DNA from: Rallus limicola
Lineage: Eukaryota > Chordata > Aves > Gruiformes > Rallidae
Direction: 5' to 3'
DNA length: 64,000 nt
Assembly: GCA_022605955.1 (NCBI GenBank)
Contig: JAKCOZ010000003.1
Coordinates: forward strand, 40,388,761-40,452,760
Part shown: in pieces, positions 61,746 to 64,000 of the stretch
Numbering within the stretch: the stretch's first letter is position 1
Layout of the letters: each line of letters opens with the position of its first letter
The notes under the pieces: model-generated
The model's database searches: none
What the model was told of the DNA's origin: nothing
The model's input: the letters and a program-made list of their open reading frames with translations, nothing else
Program-made: the position numbers and the translations under genes

Positions 61746-63387
61746 CTGGGTTGGCAGAAAAATGCATAGACAAAACTCAATAGTCATGACTCACATGGAG
61801 TTTATCCAGTTGTAATACAGACTGTGCAGAGCATACAACATAAAGCAGAGGGGTGATAGCACCAGATAGACTAAGGTCATTTCCCATGCTCTAACATGGA
61901 GTTTGAGCATAGCAGTTAGGACAGAGTTCAATTATTGGTTATAATGTAACATGTAAACACTACATTGCTAGAGCTTAATGACAGACTTATCGACACTGAG
62001 AGACCAGGAGAAAATTACTTTGGAAATTAGAAAGTGTAATATTTTTGAGTATTTTACAAAACTCTTGAATGAACACATATTTGAAAAAGGACCATGAAGT
62101 ATTTATGACTTAGGAAATAAATGCTTTACCACAATCTTATCTGTCACAAATCAGCTTGGTTCAGGAATGGACTTGTTTTTCTTATAGATTCTTATTTCAC
62201 CATAGGAACAACATATTCAGTTTAGCATAAACTTGGTCCTAATTAGCTGAAGTTCAGCCAAAGCTATGCTAACTAAGTTATAATAAGAACACCCAGAGTA
62301 TCTTGTAGCAATTTAAACAAAATCAGCTTAAAAGCATACTGCAAATTAAACTACTCAAGTTCGTGGTCTAGTCAAGCTGTTAGCTGAACTCATAGAAACA
62401 CTTATGAACTCTATTATCACTTTCAGTCATATTAGTCTAATCCTTTATCTTGCTTTTCTGTAATGAAATAACTGTTCAAACTATGTGTTCAGACACACAT
62501 GATCATGATAAGAGGGCTTAACAAGCTACTGCAGATCAAATGAACTACAGTAATTAAACAGGTGTATGCTCCCAGTCCACAGGAAGTAACAGGAGAAGAA
62601 TGTCTGCTTAAATGTCAGCTGAAAAAGTAAAGTCATGGTATTTGTACCTGCCTATAGGGATGGGAGAAGGGGACTAAAAACTGACACACTTTCAATAGAT
62701 GTTAGAAAAAGACATTTTTTAATCAATGCAGCTATGTAATATCTGATACCTGCACTAGCAGTGTCAAGCAGTTTTCAGTATACATTTATCCTTTATATTA
62801 AAAGTTGGGAAGGACTCTAGGCCAGAGTTGCAGGGGCCACTGGTAGCCCAGGACTGCAGATGAACAAAGCTTTACCAGCTTGTGTCCATCCCTGCTCTGC
62901 AGAGCAGATATGATACTGTACAGGCATAAAGATCAGATCTGAACTTAGGTACATACTGAAGTACAATACACTTATGGAATAGGTATGGATGCTGAGCTGG
63001 GGCAGGGTGTTAGCTGTATGTTAATTTGAATAGAAGCTTTTGTCTCTGTAACTCTAACAAAACAAGAAAACCAGTAACTCTCTTTTCTGCTGCTGTCAGC
63101 AGTAGAAAGGTGGAATTTTAAAAAGGCATTTTATTAAGAGAATGTGACTTCTATTTAACATAACTTCCTTAAAGCAGAGCAAAACAAGAAAAGATAACTA
63201 GAGATACCACCCTGACAGTTGCAACACACCAAGAGACACAAAGGGGAAATATTTCTCCCCCAGGTGAAAAGGGATGAAGTGGAGGAACACCATGCTCACC
63301 AGCCAGTTCTTGTGGCACTACCTCAAGAGGGAAGATTATGTCTAAGTTTGCAACCAGTGACACAGAATACCGCAGACCTGGGACCTA
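61746..63387 (-). other. ST8SIA4: ST8SIA4 intron 2 (part)
   Basis: The part of intron 2 next to exon 3. It shows no gene or recognised repeat. Exon 2 is not seen in the window, so the intron continues past 64 kb. Confidence 0.75.
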
Positions 63388-63923
63388 ATGAACTGGTTTC
63401 AGCTGAGAAACAACTTTCTGTCTAGTACCTGCTATAGTACTGCGTTTTAGATTTTGTATAACAGTAACGTTGATAACATACTGATGGTGTTAGTTGTTGA
63501 TAGGGTAGTTCTTGTGTTTATACTAGATCAAGGACCTTTCTACTTATCACTATCTGTCAGGACCTGTCAGAAGCTGGGACAACACAGCCAGGACACCTGT
63601 CCCAGACTGGCCACAAGGACATTGTATAGCATATAATGTCATGCTCCATATGTAACTAGGGAAGCCAGCTGGGGGGTGTGATCACCACTTGGAAACAAAT
63701 TGAACAAGGGAGATTTGGGGGCTTTTTTCTGCAAGTGGTGAGCATTCATGCATCACATATTTTTATTATATTGCAGAATTATTATTTTCCTTTGTTATCC
63801 TATTAAATTGTCTTTATCTCAACCAATGAGCTTGGGGTTTTTTTCTCATTGTCCTCCCCATCTCACTGTGAAGGGCAGGGATGAGCTGCATCAGGCTTAG
63901 CTACCGACAGGGAATGAACCACA
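63388..63923 (-). mobile_element. Family B LTR, copy 3 (in ST8SIA4 intron 2, gene sense)
   Basis: On the minus strand it starts TGTGGTTCATTCCC with a GGTAGCTAAGCCTGATGCAGC block. It passes TGGTTGAGATAAAGACAATTTAATAGGATAACAAAGGAA, then GACATTATATGCTATACAATGTCC, and ends with TCAGTATGTTATCAACG and CAGCTGAAACCAG. The blocks match copy 1 (9208-9742) in order. It is a solo LTR lying in the same direction as ST8SIA4 transcription and holds an AATAAA near 63765-63770 in that sense. Confidence 0.78.
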
Positions 63924-64000
63924 AGACCTTAAAAGCCATAGGGGAAGTGAAACATGATAAAAATATTTTTCAAGTGTTTCCTCTTATTTTGTAAACTAAG
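63924..64000. other. Intron 2 continuation to window edge
   Basis: Seventy-seven bases of AT-rich sequence. Nothing is recognised. Confidence 0.6.

Noticed and set aside
61746..61780. Methionine start giving ST8SIA4 exon 3 an N-terminal [11 protein letters not shown]
   Set aside because: The sequence up to 61746 ends CCAACCCAG, a splice acceptor, and the residues before Arg82 do not match the enzyme. It is intron read-through.
1..64000. Bacterial-type features: CRISPR arrays, operons, phage or insertion sequences
   Set aside because: The window is vertebrate nuclear DNA with spliced exons, LINEs and LTRs. No regular repeat-spacer array or prokaryotic gene organisation is present.
1..64000. 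tRNA, rRNA or known small RNA genes
   Set aside because: No cloverleaf with A and B box sequences, rRNA segment or box C/D or H/ACA pattern was recognised by eye; a covariance-model search was not possible.
1..64000. W rather than Z chromosome origin, suggested by retroviral density
   Set aside because: ST8SIA4 is intact here and I do not know it as a retained W gene. Read depth in males and females would be needed to decide.

Overview
The window is vertebrate nuclear DNA, almost certainly from a bird. At least 14 CR1 LINE insertions (some split) carry the typical CR1 3' end and CR1 reverse-transcriptase fragments. Several LTR types resembling avian endogenous retroviruses are present. The only cellular gene I can support is polysialyltransferase ST8SIA4. 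Human ST8SIA4 lies at 5q21, a segment that corresponds largely to the avian Z chromosome, so Z linkage is plausible but is not shown by this sequence. I cannot name the species.

Layout. Positions 1 to about 31 kb are gene-poor DNA downstream of ST8SIA4. They hold a broken endogenous retrovirus with LTR, protease and RT remnants (270-2759) split by a CR1. They also hold four copies of one long LTR-like repeat (family A: 1-138, 3347-4463, 8343-9125, 18273-19670), two copies of a second LTR (family B: 9208-9742, 17636-17862), a degraded antisense retroviral gag (about 24.05-27.2 kb) and a possible LTR at 28.36-28.83 kb. Single-copy AT-rich DNA lies between them. A three-layer nest (CR1 containing LTR containing CR1) at 18.16-19.79 kb gives a relative insertion order.

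From 31.8 kb to the right edge runs ST8SIA4 on the minus strand. Exon 5 is 31791-32073, exon 4 is 50364-50657 and exon 3 is 61488-61745. They are separated by introns of 18.3 and 10.8 kb, and part of intron 2 reaches the right edge. All four splice sites obey GT/AG and the phases join exactly. The three exons encode residues 82-359 of a 359-residue enzyme with every catalytic and disulfide landmark present. Exons 1-2 and the promoter lie beyond 64 kb. The introns carry CR1 fragments in both orientations and one gene-sense family B LTR (63388-63923).

I found no evidence of a new multi-gene system. The points most worth a second look are the stop codon of ST8SIA4 lying inside an AATAAA hexamer, three histidines in the C-terminal catalytic region that differ from the mammalian enzyme as I recall it, the nested repeats, a gene-sense LTR in intron 2, a purine-only-like tract near 10.8-11.1 kb, and several perfect inverted repeats. 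Repeat boundaries were set by eye and may be off by about 5-30 bases.
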